Assembly (NCBI GenBank): GCA_023397905.1
Contig: JAEWSZ010000085.1
Span: 1-31,260 of the forward strand
Source of the DNA: Bacillota bacterium
Lineage (GTDB): Bacteria > Bacillota > Clostridia > Acetivibrionales > DSM-1351
DNA: 31,260 nt
Direction of reading: 5' to 3'
Shown: in pieces, positions 1 to 7,845 of the stretch
How positions within the stretch are numbered: the stretch's first letter is position 1
Layout: each line of letters starts with the position of its first letter
Notes under the pieces: generated by a model
The model's database searches: none
The model's input: the letters and a program-made list of their open reading frames with translations, nothing else
What the model was told of the DNA's origin: nothing
Made by a program: the position numbers and the translations under genes

Positions 1-1
1 G

Positions 2-1825
2 GTGGACAAGGCCTACAGGCAGTATCAATGGACCGCCGACTCAAATCTGCTGAACGACCCGGCGCTGAGTAATTTCTACACCCGTACGCTCAACGATTTC
101 ATATCCCTTCATGACGGGAACGGAAACGTTATTGCGGAGGAACATTCAAGCAACGGCTGGCAGGGGGTATGCTCCTATAATGAAGGTCCCGACTATACAT
201 TGAAGGAGGCTGCCGACGGACTGGGAAGCCAGTACAAGGCCTTTCTTGCATATTCAAAAATACTGGCGGCCAGAGGCGACAACTCAGGTTCAGCTGTCTG
301 GAATTCCAAAGCCTCCGCTCTGAAAAACACTTTTAATTCGGACTGGTACTCAGCTTCCACCGGAAGATACGTACGCGGCTTTACAGAGTCTTCCTACTCC
401 CCCGTGACCGATTTCGGCTATGAGAGCAGCTGGTTCATTCCGCTGAAGGAACTTTGCAATCCGGGCAGCAGTGCAAACAGTTACCTGGACTTTATCTATA
501 ACAGCTTTAACACCCGTCCGAGCCCCAACATTGAAGCGTGGACCTACCTCCCCGATGTGTTTTATACCTGGAATCAGAATGACAGGGCCTGGGACTATCT
601 GAAACATGTTATGGACAGCAGGTCGGATTATCCGGAAGTATCGTTTACCGTAATAAGCGCTGTTGCAACCGGTATGATGGGCCTGGAACCCGAGGCCGCA
701 GAAAACAGGATTTCAACTCTGGGGCGCCTGACACCTGATACAGGCTGGGCTCAGCTTGATCACATACCTCTTGCAGGCAAGGATATTCTTGTAAAGCATG
801 AAAACAGCAATAACACCACCACGGTAAAACTAAATTTCGGAGCTTCGGAGCTCAGCTGGGAAGCCAGGTTTGCCGGCTCCTTCCCGACGCTTTATGTCGA
901 TGGCGTTCCACAGGCTGCAAGCCAGAAAACAGTGAACGGAACCGTCGTAAGTTATGTAAATGTATTACTGTCACAGGGACAGCAAAAAACTGTCACCACC
1001 GGGAATTCCGCTCCTCCTGCAGCTCAGAACCTCATCAAAAACCCGGGCTTTGAACAGGGTTCCGCAAACTGGACCTTCGCCGGCTCCAGCGGAACAGCCA
1101 CTAACAATCCCCATAGCGGCTCCTCTCTTGCCTGGATGGACGGTTCGCCTTCAAACAGGGTATCTCAAACCGTTACAATAGATAAAACCGGCATTTACTC
1201 CCTGTCCGGCTGGACTGCCGCAGCTGGTCCCGGCGGAACGTTTGGGATAAAGATAAACGGCGGCAACGGGGCAAGCATAAACATTCCGAACAATACCTCC
1301 TACAATCTGCAGTCCATTGAAAATATCCTGCTTAACGCAGGAGACAGTGTTGAAATATATGTTTCCGGTTCCACATCAAGATGGGTCAATGTCGACGATT
1401 TTTCTTTGCAGCAGCAAACGCAGCCAGGGGGCAACCTTCTGAACAATCCGGGCTTTGAAGCAGGCACTTCCAACTGGGCCTTTACAGGCGCCTGCGGAAC
1501 GGCCTCAAACAACCCTCACAGCGGTTCTTCACTGGCCTGGCTGGACGGAGGAACTTCAAACAGGGTATCGCAGACCGTTGCCATAGCAAACACCGGAATA
1601 TATACGCTTTCCGGATGGGTTTCCGCAGCAGGTACAGGGGGGATATTCGGAATAAAAGTAAACGGAAGCCTCAGAACCAGCGTCAACATTCCGGGCAATA
1701 CGGCTTACAACAAAAATACCATGAGCTATATATCCCTTAACGCAGGCGACACTGCAGAAGTCTTTGTTACAGGAGCTTCATCCGGCTGGGTAAACATTGA
1801 CGACTTTTCGCTGGCACGGAATTGA
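2..1825 (+). CDS. Six-hairpin glycosidase with two C-terminal binding modules, 5' end missing
   Basis: The frame is open at the left edge, so the GTG at base 2 is probably internal and the N-terminus is missing. Residues about 1-235 look like the (alpha/alpha)6 barrel of a six-hairpin glycosidase: they are rich in W/Y/F helices, with AxxA-type helix repeats and a YPEVSF segment. Residues about 240-335 look like the beta-sandwich that follows such barrels in alpha-L-rhamnosidase-like enzymes (PDTGWAQLDHIPL, then KDILVKH). Residues 343-469 and 478-604 are two copies of a jelly-roll-like module starting NPGFE and ending DDFSL, of the kind found in CBM4/9-like domains. The modular build suggests a secreted polysaccharidase, but the signal peptide would be outside the window. 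Family number and substrate cannot be fixed from here. The gene is convergent with the next one. Confidence 0.7.
   Translation: MDKAYRQYQWTADSNLLNDPALSNFYTRTLNDFISLHDGNGNVIAEEHSSNGWQGVCSYNEGPDYTLKEAADGLGSQYKAFLAYSKILAARGDNSGSAVWNSKASALKNTFNSDWYSASTGRYVRGFTESSYSPVTDFGYESSWFIPLKELCNPGSSANSYLDFIYNSFNTRPSPNIEAWTYLPDVFYTWNQNDRAWDYLKHVMDSRSDYPEVSFTVISAVATGMMGLEPEAAENRISTLGRLTPDTGWAQLDHIPLAGKDILVKHENSNNTTTVKLNFGASELSWEARFAGSFPTLYVDGVPQAASQKTVNGTVVSYVNVLLSQGQQKTVTTGNSAPPAAQNLIKNPGFEQGSANWTFAGSSGTATNNPHSGSSLAWMDGSPSNRVSQTVTIDKTGIYSLSGWTAAAGPGGTFGIKINGGNGASINIPNNTSYNLQSIENILLNAGDSVEIYVSGSTSRWVNVDDFSLQQQTQPGGNLLNNPGFEAGTSNWAFTGACGTASNNPHSGSSLAWLDGGTSNRVSQTVAIANTGIYTLSGWVSAAGTGGIFGIKVNGSLRTSVNIPGNTAYNKNTMSYISLNAGDTAEVFVTGASSGWVNIDDFSLARN
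1028..1813 (+). repeat. In-gene duplication of a binding module (2 x 381 bp)
   Basis: Bases 1028-1408 and 1433-1813 encode two 127-residue modules that align without a single gap. By hand count 82 of 127 residues are identical (about 65%). An eight-residue linker rich in Q, P and G separates them. Each has the NPGFE start, a central NNPHSGSSLAW strand, an SNRVSQTV strand, an LNAGD turn and a DDFSL end, typical of carbohydrate-binding jelly rolls. The pattern indicates an internal tandem duplication. Confidence 0.85.
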
Positions 1826-1935
1826 TCTCAACTCCATGGAGTGCTGTAAAATAGCAAATCCGATATATGTGTGATTTCAGTTACACCCGGTCCTCTTATA
1901 CTGATTTGCAGTCAATGTGCAGCACTCCCATTACG

Positions 1936-2634
1936 CTACTCAATAGGAGGCTGATCCTTCAAAAGGTCCAGAATATAATTCCTGTCATATCTGGCTCTCC
2001 AGTCCTTGGCAAAGTCCATGATGGCGGCATCAGTCAGAGGATGGTATATCATGGATTCCAGTAATTCGGGCTGTATGGTGACCGCATGTGTCCCCACCAG
2101 GCTTATTCTGTGAACCTGCTCAACATTTTTAAAGCTTGCTGCCAGTATCTTTGTCTCAAGATTGAAGTTTTTTATCAAATGGCATATATCTGCCACAACA
2201 CCAACGCCGTCGCTTGAAATATTGTCAAGCCTGTTCACGTAAGGAGCAACGTAATCTGCCCCGGCTCTGGCAGCTATAAGAGCCTGCTGCTGGGTGAAAA
2301 TCGCGGTCGCGGTGATCTTAAAGCCCATTTTTTTGAGGATCTGCATAGCTTTTATACCTGGCTCGAAGGTGGGTATCTTCACATAGAAATTGCCATTTAT
2401 ATAATCCCTGAGCGCTATGGCTTCCTTGACTATGCTCTCGGTGTCGATCTTCGTGGTCTGGATATGGAACATGCCCTCTTTTCCTATAATTTCCCTGATC
2501 TCTCTCAACAATTGGGCATAGTCGGTTTTTTGCTTTGAGATAATTGTAGGGTTTGTGGTAACTCCGTCTATAGGATAGCTTTCACATGCTCTCCTGATGG
2601 ACTCCACGTCGGCGGTATCTAACAAATATTGCAT
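1936..2634 (-). CDS. fsa: Fructose-6-phosphate aldolase / small transaldolase family
   Basis: This 232-residue protein has the length and motifs of the short transaldolase subfamily (FSA/TalC). It carries LLDTAD at the N-terminus, GVTTNPT (residues 24-30), the Schiff-base lysine K86 in VKIPT, Q59 in HIQT, and Y132 in YVAPYVNR. Glutamine and tyrosine at these last two places are the FSA-type residues, where classical transaldolases carry Glu and Phe. It therefore more likely catalyses reversible aldol cleavage of fructose 6-phosphate, or of a related ketose such as a deoxy-ketose, than dihydroxyacetone transfer. The start is supported by AGGAGTGA about 4-8 bases upstream, and a good sigma-A-like promoter lies upstream, so it is probably its own transcription unit. 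It could supply or drain triose phosphates for the sugar operons nearby; that link is inference. Confidence 0.88.
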   Translation of the reverse strand: MQYLLDTADVESIRRACESYPIDGVTTNPTIISKQKTDYAQLLREIREIIGKEGMFHIQTTKIDTESIVKEAIALRDYINGNFYVKIPTFEPGIKAMQILKKMGFKITATAIFTQQQALIAARAGADYVAPYVNRLDNISSDGVGVVADICHLIKNFNLETKILAASFKNVEQVHRISLVGTHAVTIQPELLESMIYHPLTDAAIMDFAKDWRARYDRNYILDLLKDQPPIE

Positions 2635-2738
2635 AAAATCACTCCTAAATTTATTTGATGTAAAAAGTCAATTACTATCGCCTGAAAGCGAAGATTCAAC
2701 CGCAATTGACATTATAATACATGCCAATCTCTGATAAT

Positions 2739-2767
2739 ATTTTAACACACTTAATATTCTACATCAA
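2739..2767 (-). promoter_or_regulatory. Sigma-A-type promoter for the fsa-like gene
   Basis: On the minus strand TTGATG (2762-2767) is followed by 17 bases and TAAAAT (2739-2744), in a very AT-rich stretch about 105 bases upstream of the start codon. The 290-base gap 2635-2924 holds nothing else that looks coding. A TGAAAGCG half-site at about 2682-2689, in the presumed leader, resembles part of a CcpA cre site but does not match well enough to call. Confidence 0.5.
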
Positions 2768-2857
2768 CACAAACCAACATAATATAGTAATATTACAACA
2801 TTCATTGTGCAATTCAGACATATTTTATGTATAAAAGTAACATATACTAACATTGTT

Positions 2858-2887
2858 GAAAAATCCGCACAAATCCAATACCTGCGG
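2858..2887 (-). terminator. Weak candidate terminator after the LUD gene
   Basis: On the minus strand CCGCA (2883-2887) and TGCGG (2865-2869) can pair around a 13-base loop and are followed by ATTTTTC. It lies about 40 bases beyond the stop of the LUD-domain gene. The stem is only 5 bp, so this is a tentative call. Confidence 0.3.
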
Positions 2888-2924
2888 CAGCCGGAAGGCA
2901 AAACCGTCTCTAAAGCCTTAACCG

Positions 2925-3566
2925 CTAGTATCCCAAATGTTTGCCCACAATGATGACTTTTATTCTTTCCCTGTTGAACTGTCCTCTTATGACGACGAAA
3001 TCATTACATATCCTGTCCCTGCTCCTGCAATCCATACACCTGCCTGTGACGGCGCAGGGGGTATTCTTGTTGAGCCGCTTTGCATCAATTGGAGCCGCAT
3101 AGTTCCTGGCTCTCTTTTCCGCCTCCTCAATATTACCCACAATCTTGTTGATTCCCGCAATTATAATAACCTGATCGGGACCGTACAACATGGCGGCAAC
3201 CCTGTTTCCATTCCCGTCGATATTATACAGCTCACCCTCCTCGGTCAGAGCATTTGTACTGCAAAGGTAAGTGCCGGCCGAAAAACATTCCCTGTAGAGC
3301 TTTTTCTTTTCTTCACCGGTGATCCCCTCCCGGTGCTTGTCCAGGAATTTGTAATCTCCTGTTCTTAAGAGCTCTGCTATACCCGTTTCAAACAAGGTCA
3401 TGGAATCCCCGGCGCCAACTGTGGTTCCTTCCGGTATCAGTTCCCTTATCTTTTGCCGCAGCTGTTCTTCATTTTCGACATACAAAGCTGTTATATTATG
3501 CTTTTCAAGGTTTTCCAGCGTTCTTTCGATTTTCTTCCTGAGAAACCAGTCAACATTTTGATCCAT
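2925..3566 (-). CDS. LUD-domain protein (lactate-utilisation-like, DUF162)
   Basis: The 213-residue protein matches the stand-alone LUD domain: an N-terminal helical region, then TTVGAGDSMTLFETG (about residues 48-62), a KREG-like stretch and GINKIVGN. The C-terminus has a cysteine cluster, CxxxxxCxxC followed by RIC (about residues 171-187), seen in one LUD subfamily and perhaps metal-binding. LUD proteins include LutC, part of an L-lactate oxidising complex, but no LutA or LutB gene lies nearby, so a lactate role is not supported. It follows the DUF429 gene by 43 bases on the same strand and is probably co-transcribed with it. The ribosome binding site is modest (GTGAGAGC). Its specific function is unknown. 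Confidence 0.8.
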   Translation of the reverse strand: MDQNVDWFLRKKIERTLENLEKHNITALYVENEEQLRQKIRELIPEGTTVGAGDSMTLFETGIAELLRTGDYKFLDKHREGITGEEKKKLYRECFSAGTYLCSTNALTEEGELYNIDGNGNRVAAMLYGPDQVIIIAGINKIVGNIEEAEKRARNYAAPIDAKRLNKNTPCAVTGRCMDCRSRDRICNDFVVIRGQFNRERIKVIIVGKHLGY

Positions 3567-3609
3567 TCAAGCTCTCACTTTCCAATTTTCTTAAAGGTAT
3601 CGCCTTCAA

Positions 3610-4350
3610 TTACTTATTAAACACAACCACCTGCATATTCAAGCCTGTCCCGTCTTTAAAGGGAATCCCGGGTATGCTCTTAAAGCCATGCTCCAAGCCC
3701 AGTCTGCCGGCTATGGCAAGACAGAGGGCGTCAACCACATCATCTGCTTTTTTCCTGGATTTATACTGTTTTAAATATGTATCGACTACTCTCCGGGAAT
3801 CCGGAAAGAAGTTTTTAAGGATTCCTATTCTGATTTCAAGCCCTTCCCTGCTGAGCTTGCTTTGGTCAAGGGATTTTCCGCCGTTGAGCAGATTAAAACA
3901 GTACTCCGGATGGCTTTCCAACAACCTGTTTTTCCATTGCGGATTGTTCTGCAAAAAAGTGTCCACCTGCTTTATGGCTTTGCACAGCATCATGCTTACA
4001 GGGGTTTGCCTGGCCTCCAGCTCCCGGTTCAATTCCCACGCCCTTTTTGCATCCGGCGCATAAACGATCTGCCTGAAGGGTGTGTTGAAAACACTGGAGT
4101 ATTTCCTTCCCAGTTTTGTCCTCAGTTCATTGTCCGGACGTTTCAAAAACCCGTCCCTGCTCTCCGGAAGCCCAATGGGGATATCTATAAGAAAAGCATC
4201 CGCGGTACGGTACTTTTCGCATATTTCATCTATGGTCTTATACTTGTCAACCTCAAAGGCCTTATCCGAGATTGCTACAGCAATCCACTCCCCTTTGCAG
4301 CCATCTATTCCCACACTTGTTTCAGAACCCGTAAATATATAATCCGGCAT
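3610..4350 (-). CDS. DUF429 protein, predicted RNase H-fold
   Basis: This 246-residue protein has the DUF429 hallmarks: GIDGCKGEW near the N-terminus (about residues 14-22), IDIPIGLP (about 55-62), NTPFRQ, ESHPE and a C-terminal ADDVVDALCLA motif. The acidic residues in these motifs fit a predicted RNase H-like fold. Members are described as predicted nucleases, but their cellular role is not established. It is the first gene of a likely two-gene unit with the LUD gene. A TATAAT box lies about 30 bases upstream of the start. No link to sugar metabolism can be seen; it may be an unrelated bystander. Confidence 0.75.
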   Translation of the reverse strand: MPDYIFTGSETSVGIDGCKGEWIAVAISDKAFEVDKYKTIDEICEKYRTADAFLIDIPIGLPESRDGFLKRPDNELRTKLGRKYSSVFNTPFRQIVYAPDAKRAWELNRELEARQTPVSMMLCKAIKQVDTFLQNNPQWKNRLLESHPEYCFNLLNGGKSLDQSKLSREGLEIRIGILKNFFPDSRRVVDTYLKQYKSRKKADDVVDALCLAIAGRLGLEHGFKSIPGIPFKDGTGLNMQVVVFNK

Positions 4351-4381
4351 CTTTTATCATCCCCGCTGGTCATTTCCATTT

Positions 4382-4387
4382 ATTATA
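4382..4387 (-). promoter_or_regulatory. -10 box upstream of the DUF429 gene
   Basis: A TATAAT hexamer on the minus strand sits about 30 bases upstream of the DUF429 start, in the 116-base gap after the GH31 gene. The sequence 17 bases further up (TTAAAT) is a poor -35 box, so promoter strength is uncertain. No clear GH31 terminator was found in this gap. Confidence 0.3.
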
Positions 4388-4466
4388 GAGCTGAACTCCG
4401 GTTTATTTAATATTAAAAGAAAATATATCCGGCCTGTATATTAAATTATAACTCAATTTCCCGCGA

Positions 4467-6842
4467 CTATCTAATAATTCTATGGATAAATTCAACCTTT
4501 TCCGGCATGCCCGGATATTGGCCCTCACGCGGATGAATTGTAAGTTTTCCTTTACTTTCCGACCAGGTGAGCCTGGTAGTGGCAAAATCCCCTTTTTCAT
4601 AGCCGTATCCGTTGCGTTCATCCTGATAGAGCGTAAAATCACCGTCGGCACCGGAATACACCTCCAACTCAAACACATCGTCCTTCATCTGCCCCGTATG
4701 CTGTACCGGCCCGGACACGGGCAGTATTGCACCGGCTTTGACGAAAACCGGGATCCTGTCTATGGGCGCTTCCGCCTCAATTGTCTGCCCGCCCCCATAC
4801 CGTTTTCCGGTCCAGAGATCGTACCAGCCGCTTCCCTCAGGCAGGTATACCATTCTCGTCTTTGCAGTCCCTTCAAGCTGTTTGCTGTCTATTCCGTAGT
4901 ACATGGCTGTTGTCACCGGACAGATCATCAGGCTTGGCCCGAACATATACTGGTCATCAATATTGTACACTTTCTTATCATCGATGAAATCAAATGCCAG
5001 AAGCCTCAGAATTGTGCCGTGCTTCCGGGTAACCATCCCCGCAAGGGAATAAATGTACGGCATCAGCCGGTACCTCAGGTTTGTGATCTTCTCTAGGGCA
5101 TCATAAAACAGCCCGCCTTTTTTGCCAAAATTCCATATCTCCCTCCGGCAATCCGTTCCGTGAGACCTGAATATTGGAAGGAATGCGCCCAATTGGTACC
5201 ACCTGGTGTAAAGCTCGCGGTACCCCAGATCCCCGCAGCCATTTTCATAATCTCCGTCCCAGAACCACATATGTCCACGCTTTACAAAAAATGCACCGAT
5301 ATCCAGGGTCCAGTATGGCAAGCCAGAAGCGCAGTAATTCAAGCCCGTCGCAATCTGCCTTTTAAGGGTGGACCATTTGGCGCTGATATCACCCGACCAC
5401 AGAATAGCCCCATATTTTTGTATTCCGGTATAGCCGCTTCTGGTAAGGTTCACAACTCTTTTTTGTGCGCCGCTTTCACGCTGTCCCTCATAAATAGCTT
5501 TCGCATGCACGAGGGGATAGGCGTTTGTATACGCCTCATCCATATACATTCTGCAGGTGTTGTGAAAAGCCGCCATATTCTGATCTGGCTCAGGCCTGAC
5601 AGGATTGTTCCATTCGGGTGTAAAGGGTTCGCTGGAATCGCACCACCAGGCGTCCACACCCTTTGAAAACAAACCTTCCCGCGCCTGCTTCCAATATAAT
5701 TTTCTTATATCGGGAACAAATGCATTATATATTTCAGAGCGCTGAAACAAGCCGTTGTTTTCTTTCATTTCCCGGTGATCTGCACAATTCTCCGCCATAT
5801 TGGGCCAGATGGATATCATGAAATGCGCCCCCAGCTCATGCAGCTGTCCGGTCATGCTCTTTGGGTCCGGGAAACGGTTCATATCAAAGGATTTCTGCCC
5901 CCACATCCCCTCTTCCCAGGACTGCCAGTCCAAAACTATGCTGTCCAACGGCACTCCAAGCTCACGGTAATGCTTAACCGTATCCAGGATTTCCTGCCGG
6001 GATTCAAACCTTTCCTGGGACTGCATAAATCCGAAAGCCCAGAGCGGAAGCATTGCCGCCCTTCCCGTCAGCAGGCGGTAGCCACCGATAATTCCGTCAA
6101 AGCCGTTCCCTTTGATAAAATAAAAATCCAGCTCTGCCGACGCTTCGCTGTATAGGTATGATCCATGGGAATTGTCGTTGAATACCACGGGAGCGTAGGT
6201 ATCCAGCAGTATTCCGTATCCGTTGGTGGACATCAGAAACGGCATGGCTATTTTCATATTTGCCTGGTGGATGTACTGCCGTTTCCCCCTCAGATTGAGA
6301 CAGCCCTCTTCATTTTGCCCCATGCCATACAAGGCCTCACCCTCTTCCCACTGGAAGTGAAGTCTTGTATGATAAAGCCGCCGGTCAAATTCCTTCTTTG
6401 CCTCAAGTACTACTTCCTTTATTCCGTCTGGAGTTTCAATTTTATCTACCACTGCCGTCCCATCCAGAATCGTTTTATAAGAGTCAAAGGGAATCAGCTC
6501 CTTTCCTCTCTTTTCCGGCTCCCCGGTAAGGCGTCTGCCCTTTGCATCGTAATATGTCATCCTGCTGTCGGATTTTTCGATTACCACCTGTAATTCTGAA
6601 GTTTTAAGCCTTACAGTATTCTCATCCTCATCAAATTGCCAATCCTTAAAGTCATTCCGGTGTTCTATTCCCAGTCCCCTCACCTGTGAAAATTCATTAC
6701 CCAGGGTATATACTATCCGGAAAATACTTTCATTTACCGGTTCCACTTTTATCAGACCGTTTTCAGTATCCAGAACAAGCGCTCCCTCTTTCCGTCGGGC
6801 CGCAATTATTTTCGCCAGCTTGGGTTTAATGGCTTCCAGCAT
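4467..6842 (-). CDS. GH31 alpha-glycosidase (alpha-glucosidase/xylosidase type)
   Basis: The 791-residue product is a full-length GH31 retaining alpha-glycosidase. It has an N-terminal beta-sandwich, the barrel motif VLDWQSWEEG (about residues 303-312), the nucleophile aspartate in WWCDSSEP (about D402), the acid/base aspartate in WSGDISAKW (about D485), RSHGTD (about 559-564), and C-terminal beta domains. No signal peptide is seen, so it should act in the cytoplasm on imported oligosaccharides. The frame can be opened at a GTG at 6863, but AAAGGAGAG lies correctly spaced before the ATG at 6842, so the ATG is chosen. It is divergent from an AraC-type regulator, its likely activator. Substrate (alpha-glucoside, alpha-xyloside or alpha-galactoside) cannot be told from motifs alone. 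Confidence 0.9.
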   Translation of the reverse strand: MLEAIKPKLAKIIAARRKEGALVLDTENGLIKVEPVNESIFRIVYTLGNEFSQVRGLGIEHRNDFKDWQFDEDENTVRLKTSELQVVIEKSDSRMTYYDAKGRRLTGEPEKRGKELIPFDSYKTILDGTAVVDKIETPDGIKEVVLEAKKEFDRRLYHTRLHFQWEEGEALYGMGQNEEGCLNLRGKRQYIHQANMKIAMPFLMSTNGYGILLDTYAPVVFNDNSHGSYLYSEASAELDFYFIKGNGFDGIIGGYRLLTGRAAMLPLWAFGFMQSQERFESRQEILDTVKHYRELGVPLDSIVLDWQSWEEGMWGQKSFDMNRFPDPKSMTGQLHELGAHFMISIWPNMAENCADHREMKENNGLFQRSEIYNAFVPDIRKLYWKQAREGLFSKGVDAWWCDSSEPFTPEWNNPVRPEPDQNMAAFHNTCRMYMDEAYTNAYPLVHAKAIYEGQRESGAQKRVVNLTRSGYTGIQKYGAILWSGDISAKWSTLKRQIATGLNYCASGLPYWTLDIGAFFVKRGHMWFWDGDYENGCGDLGYRELYTRWYQLGAFLPIFRSHGTDCRREIWNFGKKGGLFYDALEKITNLRYRLMPYIYSLAGMVTRKHGTILRLLAFDFIDDKKVYNIDDQYMFGPSLMICPVTTAMYYGIDSKQLEGTAKTRMVYLPEGSGWYDLWTGKRYGGGQTIEAEAPIDRIPVFVKAGAILPVSGPVQHTGQMKDDVFELEVYSGADGDFTLYQDERNGYGYEKGDFATTRLTWSESKGKLTIHPREGQYPGMPEKVEFIHRIIR

Positions 6843-6974
6843 ATGTTTCTCTCCTTTTGACACAGTTTCTATTTGTATGATATTATCATTATAGGGCTGA
6901 AAAATAATTAAAAATACCCCTGATTTGCCCTTTTGTCTGTCTTATTTGAACATTTTTGTCCCAGGAGAAACTCT
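6843..6974. promoter_or_regulatory. Divergent control region between GH31 and AraC genes
   Basis: This 132-base region separates two divergent genes. On the minus strand a perfect TATAAT (6888-6893) precedes the GH31 gene, but the hexamer 17 bases upstream is not -35-like, as is common for AraC-activated promoters. AGGAG at 6963-6967 serves the AraC gene. I saw no clear long inverted repeat here. Confidence 0.5.
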
Positions 6975-7829
6975 ATGGAATTTACCAATGCCGGCAATTA
7001 TGAGCACACTAAATTTGAAGAAACGGCTTTTCCCTTTAACTGCTTCTTTATAAAGGGTTTAAATACTCTTCCGCACTGGCACAACCATTTTGAAATGGTC
7101 TTTCCCGCCCACGGCACATGCACCGTATATATAAACGGAGCCAGCCATACAGTTTCACAGAAGGAACTGGTTCTTATTCCTCCCGGAAGCCTTCACAGCA
7201 TCTTTCCCCAGGCTGCCTGCGATTACTATGCTGTTGTGGTTGGTGAAAGTCTTTTTGAAGGGGTTCGCTCAGATCCGCATTTTTCCGATGTTTTTTCGCC
7301 GTTTTTATCCCTGGGAATGTACCCGCCCATCATATTATCCGAAGCTGACGGCGCTTTTATAAAAGGTTTTAATACGGTAAGAGAGATCCTCAGAGAAAGT
7401 ATTCAGAAAGGGACTGGTTACCAGGCCCGGATCAAAGGTCTGCTGATAATATTCCTATCATGCCTTTATAATAATCTGCCGGAAAACTTTTTTGAAAAAA
7501 GCAAGCTATCCGATTCTGCGCGTTTGATCAAATCATCACTGGACTATTTGAACATTCACTACAGTGAGCATATTACCGTCAGCCATATGAGCCGTTACTG
7601 CCACCTGAGCATACAGCATTTCTCCAGGCTTTTTAAAGCCTATACAGGTAAAACCTTTGTTGAATATCTGACATTGTTCCGCCTGGAACGTGCCGGAAAA
7701 ATTTTGAGCAGTACGGATATCCCCATTAATCAAATACCCGGCCTGGTTGGTTTTTGCAATGGAAATTACTTTTCAAGACTCTATAAAAAATACTATGGGC
7801 ATCCTCCTTCCAGGGATAGATCCCATTGA
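6975..7829 (+). CDS. AraC-family transcriptional regulator (cupin plus HTH)
   Basis: The 284-residue protein has an N-terminal cupin-like sensor domain (LPHWHNHFEMV about residues 33-43, LIPPGSLHSI about 70-79) and a C-terminal AraC/XylS DNA-binding domain of two helix-turn-helix motifs (HITVSHMSRYCHLS, then INQIPGLVGFCNGNYFSRLYKK). The frame could open at a TTG at 6933, but AGGAG at 6963-6967 is spaced seven bases from the ATG at 6975, so that start is chosen. It probably senses a sugar and activates the divergent GH31 gene. Its last codons and its stop lie within the terminator hairpin of the convergent operon, so the two transcripts are complementary at their ends. Confidence 0.88.
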   Translation: MEFTNAGNYEHTKFEETAFPFNCFFIKGLNTLPHWHNHFEMVFPAHGTCTVYINGASHTVSQKELVLIPPGSLHSIFPQAACDYYAVVVGESLFEGVRSDPHFSDVFSPFLSLGMYPPIILSEADGAFIKGFNTVREILRESIQKGTGYQARIKGLLIIFLSCLYNNLPENFFEKSKLSDSARLIKSSLDYLNIHYSEHITVSHMSRYCHLSIQHFSRLFKAYTGKTFVEYLTLFRLERAGKILSSTDIPINQIPGLVGFCNGNYFSRLYKKYYGHPPSRDRSH

Positions 7830-7844
7830 AGGTGATGCCCATAG
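7785..7844 (-). terminator. Intrinsic terminator of the GH127/aldolase operon
   Basis: An 11-bp perfect inverted repeat, CTATGGGCATC at 7793-7803 and its complement at 7834-7844, encloses two further nested pairings (CCTTC 7806-7810 with GAAGG 7828-7832; GGGA 7813-7816 with TCCC 7821-7824). On the minus strand the stem is followed two bases later by six T residues (7785-7790), the layout of a rho-independent terminator. It starts 2 bases after the aldolase stop. It lies inside the AraC coding sequence, with the AraC TGA (7827-7829) in the hairpin. Plus-strand U-tract support is weak. Confidence 0.85.
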
Positions 7845-7845
7845 C

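Noticed and set aside
1831..1928. ACTCCATGGAGT palindrome and a 9-bp inverted repeat (1838-1846 with 1920-1928) as a terminator for the first gene
   Set aside because: The repeat arms are 73 bases apart, the palindrome has no loop, and no T-tract follows either strand. The 110-base gap holds no terminator I can support.
2682..2697. CcpA cre site (TGAAAGCGAAGATTCA) in the leader of the fsa-like gene
   Set aside because: It matches the first half of the cre pattern but misses the conserved C in the second half; it may be chance.
6933..6974. TTG start for the first AraC regulator
   Set aside because: There is no ribosome binding site before it, while AGGAG is well placed for the ATG at 6975, where the cupin domain begins soon after.
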